A stretch of 64,000 nt of DNA from Agelaius tricolor (GCA_023055355.1 JALJCS010000037.1:4402001-4466000); one strand, 5' to 3'; counted from the stretch's first letter, positions 23,599-34,195 are shown. A program made the numbers and translations. The notes: generated from the letters alone by a model not told the origin.

Positions 23599-24309
23599 TC
23601 TGCCACGGGCTCAGAGTCCCCTCCTCAGGCTGTCCCCAGGCCCTGTTTGTGCTCCACCTGCCCACCAGTGCTTGTCAAACCCAGGCATTCCCCCCAGATC
23701 TGATTTTTATCTCAAGGGATGCCTTCCAACAAGCTAAGGTTGGACAGATCCAATCTGCTCTGGGGCCAGGCTGGTTTGTGCCTTCCCAAGGCAGGCAGGA
23801 GCTGTCTGTGTGTCCTGCCAGGGTGTGGCACCAGAAACCTGTCCCCATCCAGATGAGATGGAACTGGGCTGCAGGGGGGGAGGGAAGGGTGCTCAGCACT
23901 CATGATGGCAAAGCTGCACCTCTCCCCTCTCATGGCACCTGTGCTACTGGCCCTGGGACACAGCAAGGCTCCTCTGGGGACCTAGGGCAGGTAAAGGAGG
24001 AGGAGGAGGAGGAGGAACACAGTACCCAGGAACACATCTCTGCTGGGTCTGTGAAGGGCTTTACTGACTCCTGCTCACCTGGGGAGCATCTTTTACCTGC
24101 AAATATCCCCCTGAAGCAAACTATTTGTATGTATGGGAACCCAGACAGCTGGAAAGCCTTTTATAGACCTGCTGGTCACTACCTGTGGAGCACAGGCATC
24201 CAGTTTGGAAAAGTCATCTCTCTGTTTGGAGAAATTCCCCCCAAGATGGTCACACACAGCTCTTTCCCTGTGTTTATTCTTTGGGCTGTTCCAGTGTAGC
24301 CTGAATGAG
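23599..24309. other. Gene-free region with a short AGG run
   Basis: Unique-looking sequence. An (AGG)n run of about seven units lies at 23,995-24,016. No gene is recognised. Confidence 0.4.
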
Positions 24310-24720
24310 ACAGGTAAATCTCAGAGTCATTTAGGTTGAAAGGGAGCTTTAAGGTCATCAAATCCCACTGTCAACCCAGCACTGCCATGGTCACCCCTAG
24401 CCCATGTCACCAGGTGTCACATCCACACATTTTCCAAACACATCCAGGGATGCTGACTCCAGCACTGCCCCGAGCAGCCTGGGCCAACACCTGAGCACCC
24501 ATTAGTGAAGAAATTGTCCCTGATTTCCAACCTAAGCCTCCTCTGGTGCAACCGGAGGCCGTTTCCCTTGTCCTGTCACTGGTTACATGGGAGAAGAGCC
24601 TGACTTCCCCTGGCTGCCCCCTCCTGTCAGAGACTTGTGGGGAGTGAGAAAGTTCCCCTTTTCTCCAGGCTGAGCCCCCCAGCTCCCTCAGCTGTTCCTC
24701 ATCAGTCTTAAGTACGTGGT
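24310..24720 (-). mobile_element. CR1 LINE 3' fragment, older subfamily
   Basis: Complement of about 400 bases of the CR1 3' region: GAGTCATTTAGGTTGAAAGG, GGTCATCAAATCCCACTGTC, CACATCCACACATTTTCC, CATCCAGGGATGCTGACTCC, CAACCGGAGGCCGTTTCCC, TGTCCTGTCACTGGTTAC and CAGCTCCCTCAGCTGTTCC appear in the expected order. The tail is lost except for one unit. Confidence 0.9.
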
Positions 24721-24821
24721 CCTTCCTGCCATCAACTGCCTTCGCCAAGTTTTGACTGAATTTCTCCTTAATGACTCCAGCTTTGTCATTTCGGGGATGT
24801 TCCGGCAATAAGATATGACAA

Positions 24822-24933
24822 GGTGTGAATTATAGGACAATAATTCATGCCTGGAGCAGTGTCAGGCACAAGGCTGGGAGCTGAGGGCTGTCCATGCAGT
24901 TCAGTGTGAATTATTGCACCATAATTCACGCCG
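24822..24933. repeat. ~110 bp element ending in two 29-base hairpins
   Basis: Two 29-base units, at 24,823-24,851 and 24,904-24,932, match at 25 of 29 positions as direct repeats, 81 bases apart. Each is itself an inverted repeat: arms GTGAATTAT and ATAATTCAC are perfect in the second unit and have one mismatch in the first, with a 6-base spacer. Because each unit is near-palindromic, the two also act as ~28-base terminal inverted repeats of a ~110-base element. No clear target duplication is visible. It may be a tiny non-autonomous DNA transposon or a pair of regulatory dyads. Confidence 0.6.
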
Positions 24934-26029
24934 TGAGGACACACTAAGGGACTAACCAGAGACCATCTACACAAAAAAATGGGTTAAAACTCTTCATTTG
25001 ATCCAGCTTGCTGGATTAGAGGGGACATTATGCTCTCTGCAGCATTCCTTTTGGTCCATCCCCGTGTTTTCTCTGCTGGAGCCAAAGGAAAAGGAGAAGG
25101 ATGTGAAAGGGTGAGGAGCATGGGGACTCCTTGCACTGGGAGCCACCAGCTGCAGGCAGAGCAGCTGGTACCAACCTGCTCCTCCTGCCCCTTCCCTGCT
25201 TTAATACCCCACACCTGATCCTAAAGCATCCAGGAACTCAGCACAAAGCAGGAATCCCTTCCCTGCAGGGTGTCACACGGGCTGGCACCTGGAGCTGTCC
25301 CATGGAGCTGTGGGGAGCTTTGTCTGCAGCTGCACCTGAGCACAACCTCCCCCTCCCAGGGCAGGAGCACCCGAGGGACTCAGCAAAGGGGAGAAGGAGT
25401 TTCAGCAGCACAAGGGACAGCCCAAAACTGCCCCTGCCTGGGGCTGCTGGGCTTCTTCTGCCTCTTCACCACCTTTGGTGGCCAGTGAGGTCCAGGGCAG
25501 AGCTCTGGAAAGGGCTTTGCTGAGCATCTTAAAGGCTGGGGTTGCAGTTTTCATGCAGGCAGTTCACAGAAAGTCACACTTGTGAAATCTTTAATTATTT
25601 TTTTAATCTGAGAAAACAGCCCCCAGTAATAGTCATCCCTTCCTAGAAAGCTGTGACAGTTCAAAAATAAACCAGATGATTCTCCAGGGTTCTGTGGGAT
25701 GCAATCTGCCTCTAGGAGCCCCCCAAACAACTCTGTTTTGCAGTAAACATGATCCAGCCTGCCCCTGTTTTGGGGCTTCAAAGACAGATGCCCTAAAATC
25801 TCTTTCCAGGGTTTTTTCTGTTGAACAAGGAGGCAAATCCTCACCCTGCATTAAGTACTTCTCTCCATGCAGGGGTGTCTCCTGTGCCTTGTGTGCAGGG
25901 ACACACCTGGGAGAGCCCTGAGGAAGAGGAAGCTCCCTTCATCCCAGAGCTGGCCACCTCAGGGACAGGGCTGGGGGTGATTCAGGGATGGCTGCTGACT
26001 GCAGTGGACCTAAGGCAAAAGATAATTTA
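24934..26029. other. Gene-free region
   Basis: No gene or assignable repeat seen. Composition is ordinary. Confidence 0.4.
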
Positions 26030-26190
26030 AGGCTATCCAGAGCAAATTCCAAGTCATTATTCGAGCTTCAGTTGCCCAGTCAGTATAGATCTCATTTTGA
26101 AATGTCTTCAGGTTAATTGATTGCTGTTTCAGACAGCTATTGATTTTCAAATAATTATTCTAATTATTGCTATCCAGCTAGCTTTCTCTC
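26030..26190. promoter_or_regulatory. AT-rich candidate conserved non-coding block
   Basis: Repeat-free AT-rich block with GGTTAATTGATTGCTG, TTTCAGACAGCTATTGATT and CAAATAATTATTCTAATTATTGC. The mixture of ATTA and TTGATT cores, with a TGTTTCAGACAG motif, is what a homeodomain/TALE-bound enhancer could look like. Function is not shown. Confidence 0.3.
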
Positions 26191-27184
26191 CCTCTCCTCA
26201 GGCAGTCTGAAAACATTTCCTTGCAGAGTCCCACACAAGAGGCTGATTTTTAGTTTTTCCATTGGAAGATGGGGAACTGAGGCAGCACAAGGCTGGAGGA
26301 GACCCTGCCTCGTGCTCAGCCCCTGGGAGGGACAAGGGACCCTCCAGGATGTCCAGGCCCTGCCCCAGGGCTGCCAGGGCACTCTGCAGATTGTCAGCAG
26401 TGCCAGGGGTGACAGCTCATGGCAGCTCTGCAGGTTGGTCTCCATCAGCCTTGGGAGGAACCTTCTGGAATCTGGAGAGCCCAAAAGGGCTCCTCAGGGC
26501 TCATGTGTCCTTGTCCACACTGGCCCAGAGAGCTCTGGATGAATCCCAGCCTGCAGGAGGCACCAGCTCTGCTCCAGCCCTGCTGCTGCTGACACCCAAG
26601 GGCTCCCTCTGGAACTGAGTGTTACAGATTTATTCACCATTTCCCTTGCAATGCCATTGAAATGTGCCAAACAGCACCAGGAGTTCTTTCCCAGGATCTG
26701 CACGGATAGAAGATGCCATCTGAAAAGACTGAATTCAGTTCTATTTTCAGCCTAAAACCAACCAAGAGGAAATATAATAGGACAGAAATATAATGACAAT
26801 GTTGATTTAAGAGTCAGTCGTATTCAATAAACTTGACTTTTTAAATCACCAGTTTTCATTACTCCTCAAAATTCTGAATTACTCTAATTGACCAAAAATA
26901 TTTCAAATATCTTTATAACTGTAAAAAATTGCATATGGGCTGGATGGGATTCCCTACATTATTCCAGTGGGAACACAGTATCTGCTCCCCTGGAATTGCA
27001 CAGGCAGGGGGATGGATAAGCTGGGCAGCCTTAGGAGGAGCTGGAGGATCTTCTTTGTAAAAATAAATTCAGGAACTCATGAGTGTGTGAAGCAAGCTAG
27101 GGAGGGACATAAAGAGAGGGAATAGCTGGGATATCTCATCTGGCCATAAAGGACAGAAGGACAGACACTGAGATGGAGGGCAGG
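26191..27184. other. Gene-free region
   Basis: No gene. The part at 26,740-26,935 is AT-rich and repeat-free and could be conserved. Confidence 0.35.
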
Positions 27185-28150
27185 CTGAGCAGGCTGCAGG
27201 TGGCACTGAGCTGAGGGTGCAGTGACACTCCTGAAGGATGGGACATCACACAGAGGGACCTGGACAAGCTCAAGAGGTCACCCATGGGAAAATCATGAGG
27301 TCTGATAAGACCAAGGGCAGGTGCTGCACCTGGGTCAGGGCAACCCCAGACATGAGGACAGCCAGAACTCCCTGGGAGCAGCTCTGGAGCAGGACCTGGG
27401 GGTTCCTGTGGGGGAAAACTGGACCCGCCCTGGCCGTGTGTGCTGGCACCCAGAAAGCCAAACACGTGCTGGGCTGATGCCCCAGATTCTGCCCCTGTGC
27501 CCCTGTGCTCAGGTGAGATCTCACCTGCAGAGCTGGATCCCAGTGCAGGAAGGACCTGGAGCTGCTGGAGAGATCCAGAGGAGGCACCTGAGCTGCTCCA
27601 GGGCTGGAGCCTCTGCTCTGGAGCCAGCCTGGGGGAGCTGGGGGTGCTCACCCGGAGAGGAGAAGCTCCAGGGAGAGCTCAGAGCCCCTGCCAGGGCCTG
27701 AAGGGGGTTTGTGAAAAGGAGAGGGACTTTTTACATGAGCACATAGAAAAGGGGGTGGCAGTTCTAAACTAAAAGAGAAGAAACTTGGATGTTAGGAGGA
27801 AACTTGTCCCTGTGAGGTGGGCAGGCCCTGGCACAGGGTGCCCAGAGCAGCTGGGGCTGCCCCTGGATCCCTGGCAGTGCCCAAGGCCAGGCTGGACGGG
27901 GCTGGGAGCACCTGGGACAGTGGGAGGTGTCTCTGCCATGGCAGGGGTGGGAAGGGAAGGGAAGGGAAGGGAAGGGAAGGGAAGGGAAGGGAAGGGAAGG
28001 GAAGGGAAGGGAAGGGAAGGGAAGGGAAGGGAAGGGAAGGGAAGGGAAGGGAAGGGAAGGGAAGGGAAGGGAAGGGAAGGGAAGGGAAGGGAAGGGAAGG
28101 GAAGGGAAGGGAAGGGAAGGGAGCTTTCAGGTCCCTTCCATCCCATGAAC
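27185..28150 (+). mobile_element. CR1 LINE, ~1 kb 5'-truncated copy
   Basis: The longest CR1 in the window. Sense landmarks in order are GAGGGACCTGGACAAGCTCA, GGTGCTGCACCTGGGTCAGG, CCAGAAAGCCAAACACGTGC, TGAGATCTCACCTGCAGAGC, CAGGAAGGACCTGGAGCTGC, GGAGAGGAGAAGCTCCAGGG, AACTAAAAGAGAAGAAACTT and the usual GGCCCTGGCACAGGGTGCCC end. The order matches the region from the end of the reverse-transcriptase frame into the 3' end. No intact open frame remains. Its last part is interrupted by the GGGAA array listed next. The 5' edge is approximate. Confidence 0.9.
27949..28121 (+). repeat. (GGGAA)n pentanucleotide array in a CR1 3' end
   Basis: About 34 uninterrupted GGGAA units over roughly 170 bases, located exactly where CR1 normally reads GGGGTGGAA...GGTCCCTTCC. 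It appears to have grown from a GGAAGG motif in the element. Purity suggests recent growth, and length polymorphism or assembly collapse is likely. Long open frames here (Gly-Lys-Gly-Arg-Glu or Ser-Leu-Pro-Phe-Pro repeats) are artefacts. Confidence 0.97.
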
Positions 28151-28389
28151 AGAGAAGAAGTGGCAAGTCTCTCTATTTCCTGCATTAGTGCCACCACACC
28201 CCAAGCTGGAGGCGCTGCCTGTGGGGTGCCCAGAGAAACTCCTTTTCTGCAGGACATTGCTGTGGGAGGTGAATGCTGGAGACCTCCTGCAGGCAGTAAT
28301 AAAACATCAGTGGCATCTCTAAAAATTATCTATGATAATTTTCTAACACAAAAGAGATGGCACCTAACGTGAGGTAATTCTATTTTAGA

Positions 28390-28950
28390 TCTTATTATGA
28401 TGGATAAAGATGAATTGATCACTGAACTAGAAATCGGTGGTTGCCTGGAGACCGGTGATCATGACCTGATTGCATTAATTATGGGATAATAAAAGACAGT
28501 CCCAACCAGTAACATATACCTGGTGCTTCTCCCTGGATCTGGGAGGCTGAATAAAGAGGTGAGGGAAACTTGCTGGGAAGAAAAATAAACACGTACGTAA
28601 ATGAGTGAAAAATAAAAAGTTCCCACTAAGAATTCTCAACCTGGGAAAAAAGTTCTATTTGTGCCATAATCTTGGAAGAATGGTGTTTGATTTTGAGATC
28701 TCTCTAGGTGAAAATGAAAGCAGCAATTAGAAAAAGAAGCAGTGCATAAAGAATAGGTGGGGGGGAAAGAGAAAAACTAGTAATCAGGATAATTTAACAT
28801 TTCTGAGTGGTGGGAAATTGATAAGGGAAGCCAAATGCATTAAAGAAAAATCTGGCTGATGAGTTATAGGAAGTAAGAGCTGTTATTATCAACAAGAAAA
28901 AGAACCCTAATTGTGGTCCCTGCTTCTACATGAAAAAGATGATAAAAATG
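28390..28950 (+). mobile_element. Ancient CR1-type LINE internal fragment
   Basis: A diverged sense-strand stretch resembling the CR1 region before the reverse transcriptase: GATGAATTGATCACTGAAC, GGTGATCATGACCTGATTGC, CCCAACCAGTAACATATACC, GGTGCTTCTCCCTGG, then AAAGCAGCAATTAGAAAAAG. Frames are broken throughout. The identification is by resemblance only. Confidence 0.5.
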
Positions 28951-28956
28951 ATAAAA

Positions 28957-29250
28957 TTAGATAGTAAAATTAATAACAGTGTCACCGAGAGGATCCAAAA
29001 ATGTCAGAGTGTCATTATCTTGGTCAAGCAGCTCATAAACTCCTCGGGGCATTGGAGGAAGCTTAAATTTAGAGAATCTATGAGAGACTTTTTCCTCTGA
29101 GGGCTTCAGAGCTCTGCAGCAAATGGTCCATTGCATCCTGCAAGGCCTTGCTGAAACCCAGCATTTCCCCCCTTTGGGCATGGGGCTGACCCAGGCCACA
29201 GACTGCCCTTGTTCTGAGCCTCTCCTCTGTCACTGCTATCACAGTGTTTA
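28957..29250 (-). pseudogene. Coding-like relic, unidentified
   Basis: On the minus strand two overlapping frames look more protein-like than anything else in the left half. One contains GFSKALQDAMDHLLQSSEAL; after an apparent frame change the other continues with KFKLPPMPRGVYELLDQD and NDTLTFLDPLGDTVINF before a stop near 28,957. The residues are balanced and not low complexity. I do not recognise the protein. It could be a degraded retrocopy, a decayed transposon frame or chance. Confidence 0.2.
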
Positions 29251-30039
29251 AAAATAATGTCTTTAAAATGATGGCCAATTGCCCTCTCTTACTCTGTAGA
29301 TCTTATCTGGGGACAGCTGCTGGCTCATGGCCTGCTGCTGCAAACACTGGGGGAATGCCATCTAAACCATGATTATTTTTAATGGAAACCTGAGATTATT
29401 TGTCTAAGCACCATTATGAGAAGAGCTGGACCCCTGGCAGCCTCTGACACATTCATCCTTCAGGCAGCAATGAAGGAGAGAACAGGATCAGCTCATGTGG
29501 GTAGAATGCAGGGTTTGTCTCCAAGTAGGATGGTCCTGCTCCCAGTGATGCCACAGCTGTGTCACCAGCACCTTTGTGGCCATGTCCAAATGTCGCCTGA
29601 GCTAGGGAGGAGGTTTTCCACCCTGTGCTCACCCCCAGGATGCTGCAGCCATGGGCAGTGGCCTCGTCCCTGAGCTCCCAGCCCCAGGAGAGGACAGGTC
29701 AGCACCCAGGTGGGACAGTGACAGGGCTCAGAGCCCCTCCAGGTGACGGAATGTTGTTCCTACACAGACCTGGCACAACAGCCCCTGGAGCTTGCAAAGG
29801 CTGGGAATTGTATTGTTAGCACACAACTGTGTCACTGTCCCACCATGGTGCTGCAAAATGGGTGAAGGTGGATCCTGCACCCACAGCCAGCCACAAAATC
29901 CCCTTTGAGTCAAAACTTTACTTGTCTTACTTATTCATTTGCATTTTCACAGTATCAGGAGGTCCCCTTGGGGACCTTGGCACAAATTAGATCCTCTGGG
30001 TGTCAAAGAACTTCCAGTGTCTCCAGCAAGTGGAATAGG
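29251..30039. other. Gene-free region
   Basis: No gene or repeat recognised. Confidence 0.4.
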
Positions 30040-30230
30040 AGGAAAGGCCCCTCTGCCCCAGCTTGAAGCCCTGCACTGTGGTTGCTGTGATCCAAGTGCA
30101 GAACCTGGCACTTTGCCTTGTTGAACCTCCTACAATTGGTCTCATCCCATCCATCCAGCCTGTCCCCATCCCTCCCAGTGCTGCAGGGGTGGGAAAGGCC
30201 CCATCCCTCAGAGCCAAGGGGGCCAAACTC
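30040..30230 (-). mobile_element. CR1 LINE internal fragment
   Basis: Complement of CR1: GTGATCCAAGTGCAGAACC, TGGCACTTTGCCTTGTTGAA, CCTCCTACAATTGGTCTC and CATCCATCCAGCCTGTCC. This lies further 5' in the element than the adjoining 3' end at 30,250 and could be part of a rearranged copy or an older insertion. Confidence 0.8.
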
Positions 30231-30249
30231 AGCATCCAGAGGGTGACTG

Positions 30250-30615
30250 AACAACAGAATCATGGAATGGTTTGGGTGACAAGGGACATGAAAGACATCT
30301 TGTTCTGCCCTCCTGCCATGGCAGGGACACCTCCCACTGTCCCAGGCTGCTCCCAGCCCTGCCCAGCCTGGCCTTGGGCACTGCCAGGGCAGCCCCAGCT
30401 GCTCTGGGCACCCTGTGCCAGGGCCTGCCCACCCTCACAGGGAACAATTCCCAATTCCCAATATCCCATCCATCCCTGCCCTCTGGCAGTGGGAGCCATT
30501 CCCTGTGTCCTGTCCCTCCATGCCTTGTCCCCAGTCCCTCTCCAGCTCTCCTGGAGCCCCTCCAGGCCCTGGCAGGGGCTCTGGGCTCTGTCTGGAGCCG
30601 TCTCGTCCCCCGGGC
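30250..30615 (-). mobile_element. CR1 LINE 3' end, young-type copy
   Basis: Complement of CR1 beginning with the tail remnant AGAATCATGGAATGGTTTGG, then CATGGCAGGGACACCTCCCA, CAGCCTGGCCTTGGGCACTG, CTGTGCCAGGGCCTGCCC, CACAGGGAACAATTCCC and GGGAGCCATTCCCTGTGTCC. It is almost identical to the copy at 33,850-34,195 over most of its length and is missing a GGATCCAG block present there. Confidence 0.92.
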
Positions 30616-30722
30616 AGGGTGAGCGCTGAGCTCGGTTCGGGCTGCAGCCCCTAGAGGGGGCCGGAGCCGCTCCGCGCTCGGGGGCAGCGGGGCCGGGGCT
30701 CCGCGCTCCGCTCCGGGGAGGG
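30600..30722. promoter_or_regulatory. Small CpG-dense patch
   Basis: Roughly 14 CpG dinucleotides in about 120 bases, directly beside the 5'-truncated end of a CR1, in a region otherwise nearly free of CpG. It is followed abruptly by a 700-base AT-rich block. No exon is visible. It could be a distal unmethylated element or simply a G+C-rich repeat remnant. Confidence 0.35.
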
Positions 30723-30769
30723 CTTGCCTTGCTCTGGAAGGCAAAATGCAGCTTTCCAGAATGCCAGAA

Positions 30770-31500
30770 AGGTAATTTAAATGTTAAAACATTTGTGATT
30801 GCATAAATTGCACGTATTATTCCAATTGAATTGTAGTGGGATTAATCTGACCTTAATAGAATACTACTAATAATTTATATTATTATCTTTAATAATATTA
30901 ATTCTACTTAATTTTTTTTCCATTTACTTTGTTCATTTAAGGGCAGCTCCACTGAGCTCTGGAGCATTTAGCTCGTGGTGTGCAGCAGTCACTTATCATT
31001 TGCACAAGTGGGGATTCCACCAGGCAATTTTCAGAGAAATAAAGATCATCTTTCAGTGAAAAGAACTTAAAAAAAATTACAGTATTAAATGAGTAGATAT
31101 TAATGTGTCATATTTAGAATATAAAACAACCCATAATCTGTTCTGAAGTCTCTTCCACCTAAACATATACTTTTTTTTTTTTCCTTCTAGAGGGATCTTT
31201 TATTCTGGTGTTTAACTTATTAGGCACTACCATTCCAACTGTTAAAATAAAATTGTTAAGATCATAATGTCAGGGAAATAAAAACCTTGGCAGTATGATA
31301 GTGCCTTGTGAGCAGAGCATCACAGTTTGTTGGGGATGAATTGGAATTGCGCATTTCATTTGAATTTATATCACAAGCCAAGGGATGAAGCATTATTTCA
31401 TTAAGTATCTTGAAATTTCACCAACCTAATGAAGCTGTCAAAATTCTATTAATAAGGCACTGGAAATATTTATTTGTTTGTTTGTGAGGATGCATTTGCT
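30770..31500. promoter_or_regulatory. Long AT-rich repeat-free block
   Basis: About 730 bases of AT-rich unique sequence with many TAAT/ATTA cores, for example GGGATTAATCTGACC (about 30,838-30,852) and TAATAATATTAATTC near 30,890. A poly-T run lies at 31,171-31,181. Flanked on both sides by CpG-dense patches. This is the profile of a possible conserved enhancer cluster but is unproven. Confidence 0.3.
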
Positions 31501-31535
31501 ATTATTTAATGTTGTATTTGCAATTTGTTAATTTA

Positions 31536-31735
31536 CGAGCGGAGGCGCAGCGGGAGGAGAGCGCTGCGGGCTGTGAGAGGGGCTGGCAGCCAGGGGCTCC
31601 CGGTGCCCACGGGGCTGCTCTGTCCTGGGGCCACCAGATCTGCTCGTGGGGAGGGAACAGGACATTCTTTACTGGAGCTCAGCACAGCTACACGCCGCCA
31701 CCTCCGTTTTAAAATGCGTTTTTAAACGTGCCCTT
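31536..31735. promoter_or_regulatory. Small CpG-dense patch
   Basis: Begins with ACGAGCGGAGGCGCAGCG and contains about ten CpGs in 200 bases. No splice site or exon can be defended. Together with 30,600-30,722 it brackets an AT-rich block. Confidence 0.3.
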
Positions 31736-32559
31736 TCCGGCTTACTCAATTTTACCTTATTTTAATTCTCAGTTCATCTCTGAGGGGGTGCAAAGCTCAG
31801 TGAGAGCTGTGCTCTGCTGAGTTGAGTGAGAGCTGTGTTAGCCACTGTTTGTAATTAGCAGTGCCAGAGAAATCCCCAGTTTTAGTTTTCCTGAGTGCCC
31901 TTCTGTGAGGATCCACGGTTTCCTGCCAGTTGCACAACTGGATTGGGCACAGCTCAGACTTACCCGAGGTGGATCAGCAGCTGTGGCAGGATTACAAATG
32001 ACAGCATGTTACATTTTGGTCAGGCTCTTTGTCTTGCCTGAGCCCAGGGAAGTTTGTGGGGTGGTTTTGGGGTGATGCTGTCTGCGGTGGGGCGGCTCAA
32101 AGGGCTCTCCTGGCGTGTGTCTGGCAGGGACACATTACTCACACACAGGGAAGCTGGGAGTGCATGGTTTGTGAGTGCAAATAAAATTAATCACACCACT
32201 CAGTCATGTATTATTTAGTATATTCTGTTTGTGATGCTGCCAAACAGCCAGGAAATTTTTCTCTTCTTCATCCTCCTGCCCCATGGCCCACAAGAGATGA
32301 ACTAAAGGGGTTATAATGAATTTAAAAGAAAAGTTTATGCTTGTTAGTCAACCCATGGCTTGTGGACCAACTCTCCCATGTGTGTGGCTGCTTCCTGTTG
32401 CTCCAGAGCAGCTACAACCCTCCCAAGCTCCCTGCTCCATGAGGCTTCACCCCAGCAGAGCAGCATGAGAGCCCCAGTGACACAGGACCACGAGGGCTGG
32501 AAGGGAGGCAAATCCTTATGGGAAACTGAAGGAAAACCCTGCAAATGAGCCTTGCTTAA
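31736..32559. other. Gene-free region
   Basis: No gene or repeat recognised. Confidence 0.4.
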
Positions 32560-33330
32560 TAAACTTCCAGTTATGAAGTGTAATCTCGTAAGAGACCATT
32601 GTCAAATAAATTCTGCCAGTGAAATTTATACGTAAGATTTCCGTGAGTATTAATTACACAGGAAGGTTGCAGGGTCTGCCTTACTCTGCTAATAGGATCT
32701 TCAGGAAAAAAAGACAGGTCTGCCACAATGTATTAGATTTGTTAAAGAACCAATTTTTAATTAGTTTGAACTGATAAGTTAATTAATGAAATTGCAAATA
32801 CATACCCAGGACATGTGTTCCACACTCCACACTGGATGCTGGGATTTTGCAGGGAGTACTCTTTAACGAGGGGATTGTGTGCCTGCCTGAAGTGCAGAAT
32901 TCAGCATGGATCCCTAAATAGTGATTTCCATAATTACACAATTAAAGCAGAAAGACTCAATTTAAGGCATGCAAATATTCTTAATTCTGCTCTGCCATGC
33001 CACTGTAAAGAAGAGACAGATGAATCTGATTATGGGTCCAGAAAGCTACAATTCTTCTCTAATACTGAGCTGACAGTTGCCTGTTAAGGCAGAGCCGAGT
33101 CAGGATTTCCTCAGCAAACTGCCAGCACTTCTCCTAAGTACAACTTTAACTTCCCATTTCTTCCCTTTATACTGCTTAGCATGGGGATAACTGCAAATCA
33201 CTTTAATCTAATTTACCCCAAAATAGTGATGATACATGTCTCAGTATAAACTACTTCTTAACATAACATCTCTCTAGGAGTATCAAAACCACATATGATT
33301 TTTCAATTAAAGCAGAAACTCAACCTTTTC
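32560..33330. promoter_or_regulatory. AT-rich candidate conserved non-coding block
   Basis: Repeat-free AT-rich stretch. Notable motifs are CTGATAAG (GATA type, about 32,771-32,778) immediately followed by TTAATTAATGAAATTGC, AGTATTAATTACACAGG near 32,646, and ATAATTACACAATTAAAGC near 32,930. Dense GATA and homeodomain cores are suggestive only. Confidence 0.3.
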
Positions 33331-33849
33331 TGTCTGAGGAATGCTTTGTTATCTTTTTCTAAGCTTACAGCACCTGATGTGTGGATAAAAAAATCCGTCT
33401 TCTGGGGATTTTCAGCTAAATCTATTATTTAAATCCCATTTATTAAGGTTCTTTGCTTCCATGTCGGAATTTTCTTGGACACCTTTTTCCTGGCAAGCAC
33501 AGCTGTGGGCATGATGCACAGGCTGAGCTGTACCCAAGCACACAGCCCTGCCTCACGTGCCAGCCTGGAATGTCCCTGAGGCTTCTCAGCCAGGCTGGGG
33601 CAGCGCTCAGGGGCTTCTTCCTCCCAGTGTTCTCCCTCAGTCCAGCGTGGATTTCTCAGACACATGAAAGCAGAGCTGCACAAGCTCTGCTAGCAGCTCC
33701 AGCATCCCAATATCACCCCCAGTGTGGCCCCTGGGAGGGCAGGGGAGCTCTGAGCATCCTCCTGCCATAAAGGCAGGTGGCCAAACAATTGCAGCTGCAA
33801 CCCTACCCAGTGAACCCACAAGTGGGGATCTGCTGCTCTGCACCTCCAG
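33331..33849. other. Gene-free region
   Basis: No gene or repeat recognised. Confidence 0.35.
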
Positions 33850-34195
33850 GAAGAGTCCCAGACTGATTTGGGCTGGAAGGGACCTGAAAACTCATCCAGT
33901 GCCACCCCTGCCATGGCAGGGACACCTCCCACTGTCCCAGGCTGCTCCCAGCCCCATCCAGCCTGGCCTTGGGCACTGCCAGGGATCCAGGGGCAGCCCC
34001 AGCTGCTCTGGGCACCCTGTGCCAGGGCCTGCCCACCCTCACAGGGAACAATTCCCAATTCCCAATATCCCATCCATTCCTGGCCTCTGGCAGTGGGAGC
34101 CATTCCCTGTGTCCTGTCCCTCCATCCCTTGTCCCCAGTCCCTCTCCAGCTCTCCTGGAGCCCCTTCAGGCACTGGAAGATGCTCTAAGGTAAAG
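33850..34195 (-). mobile_element. CR1 LINE 3' end, young-type copy
   Basis: Complement of CR1: CCCAGACTGATTTGGGCTGG, AGGGACCTGAAAACTCATCC, then the standard block through GGGATCCAGGGGCAGCCCC to TCTCCAGCTCTCCTGGAGCC. Near-identical to the copy at 30,250. No octamer tail remains. Confidence 0.92.

Noticed and set aside
23442..24299. 285-residue frame with an Arg-Val repeat
   Set aside because: The Arg-Val part is the telomere repeat translated; the rest has no domain and no coding-like composition.
27769..28372. Long frames encoding Gly-Lys-Gly-Arg-Glu or Ser-Leu-Pro-Phe-Pro repeats
   Set aside because: Direct translation of the (GGGAA)n array, whose 15-base period is open in several frames.
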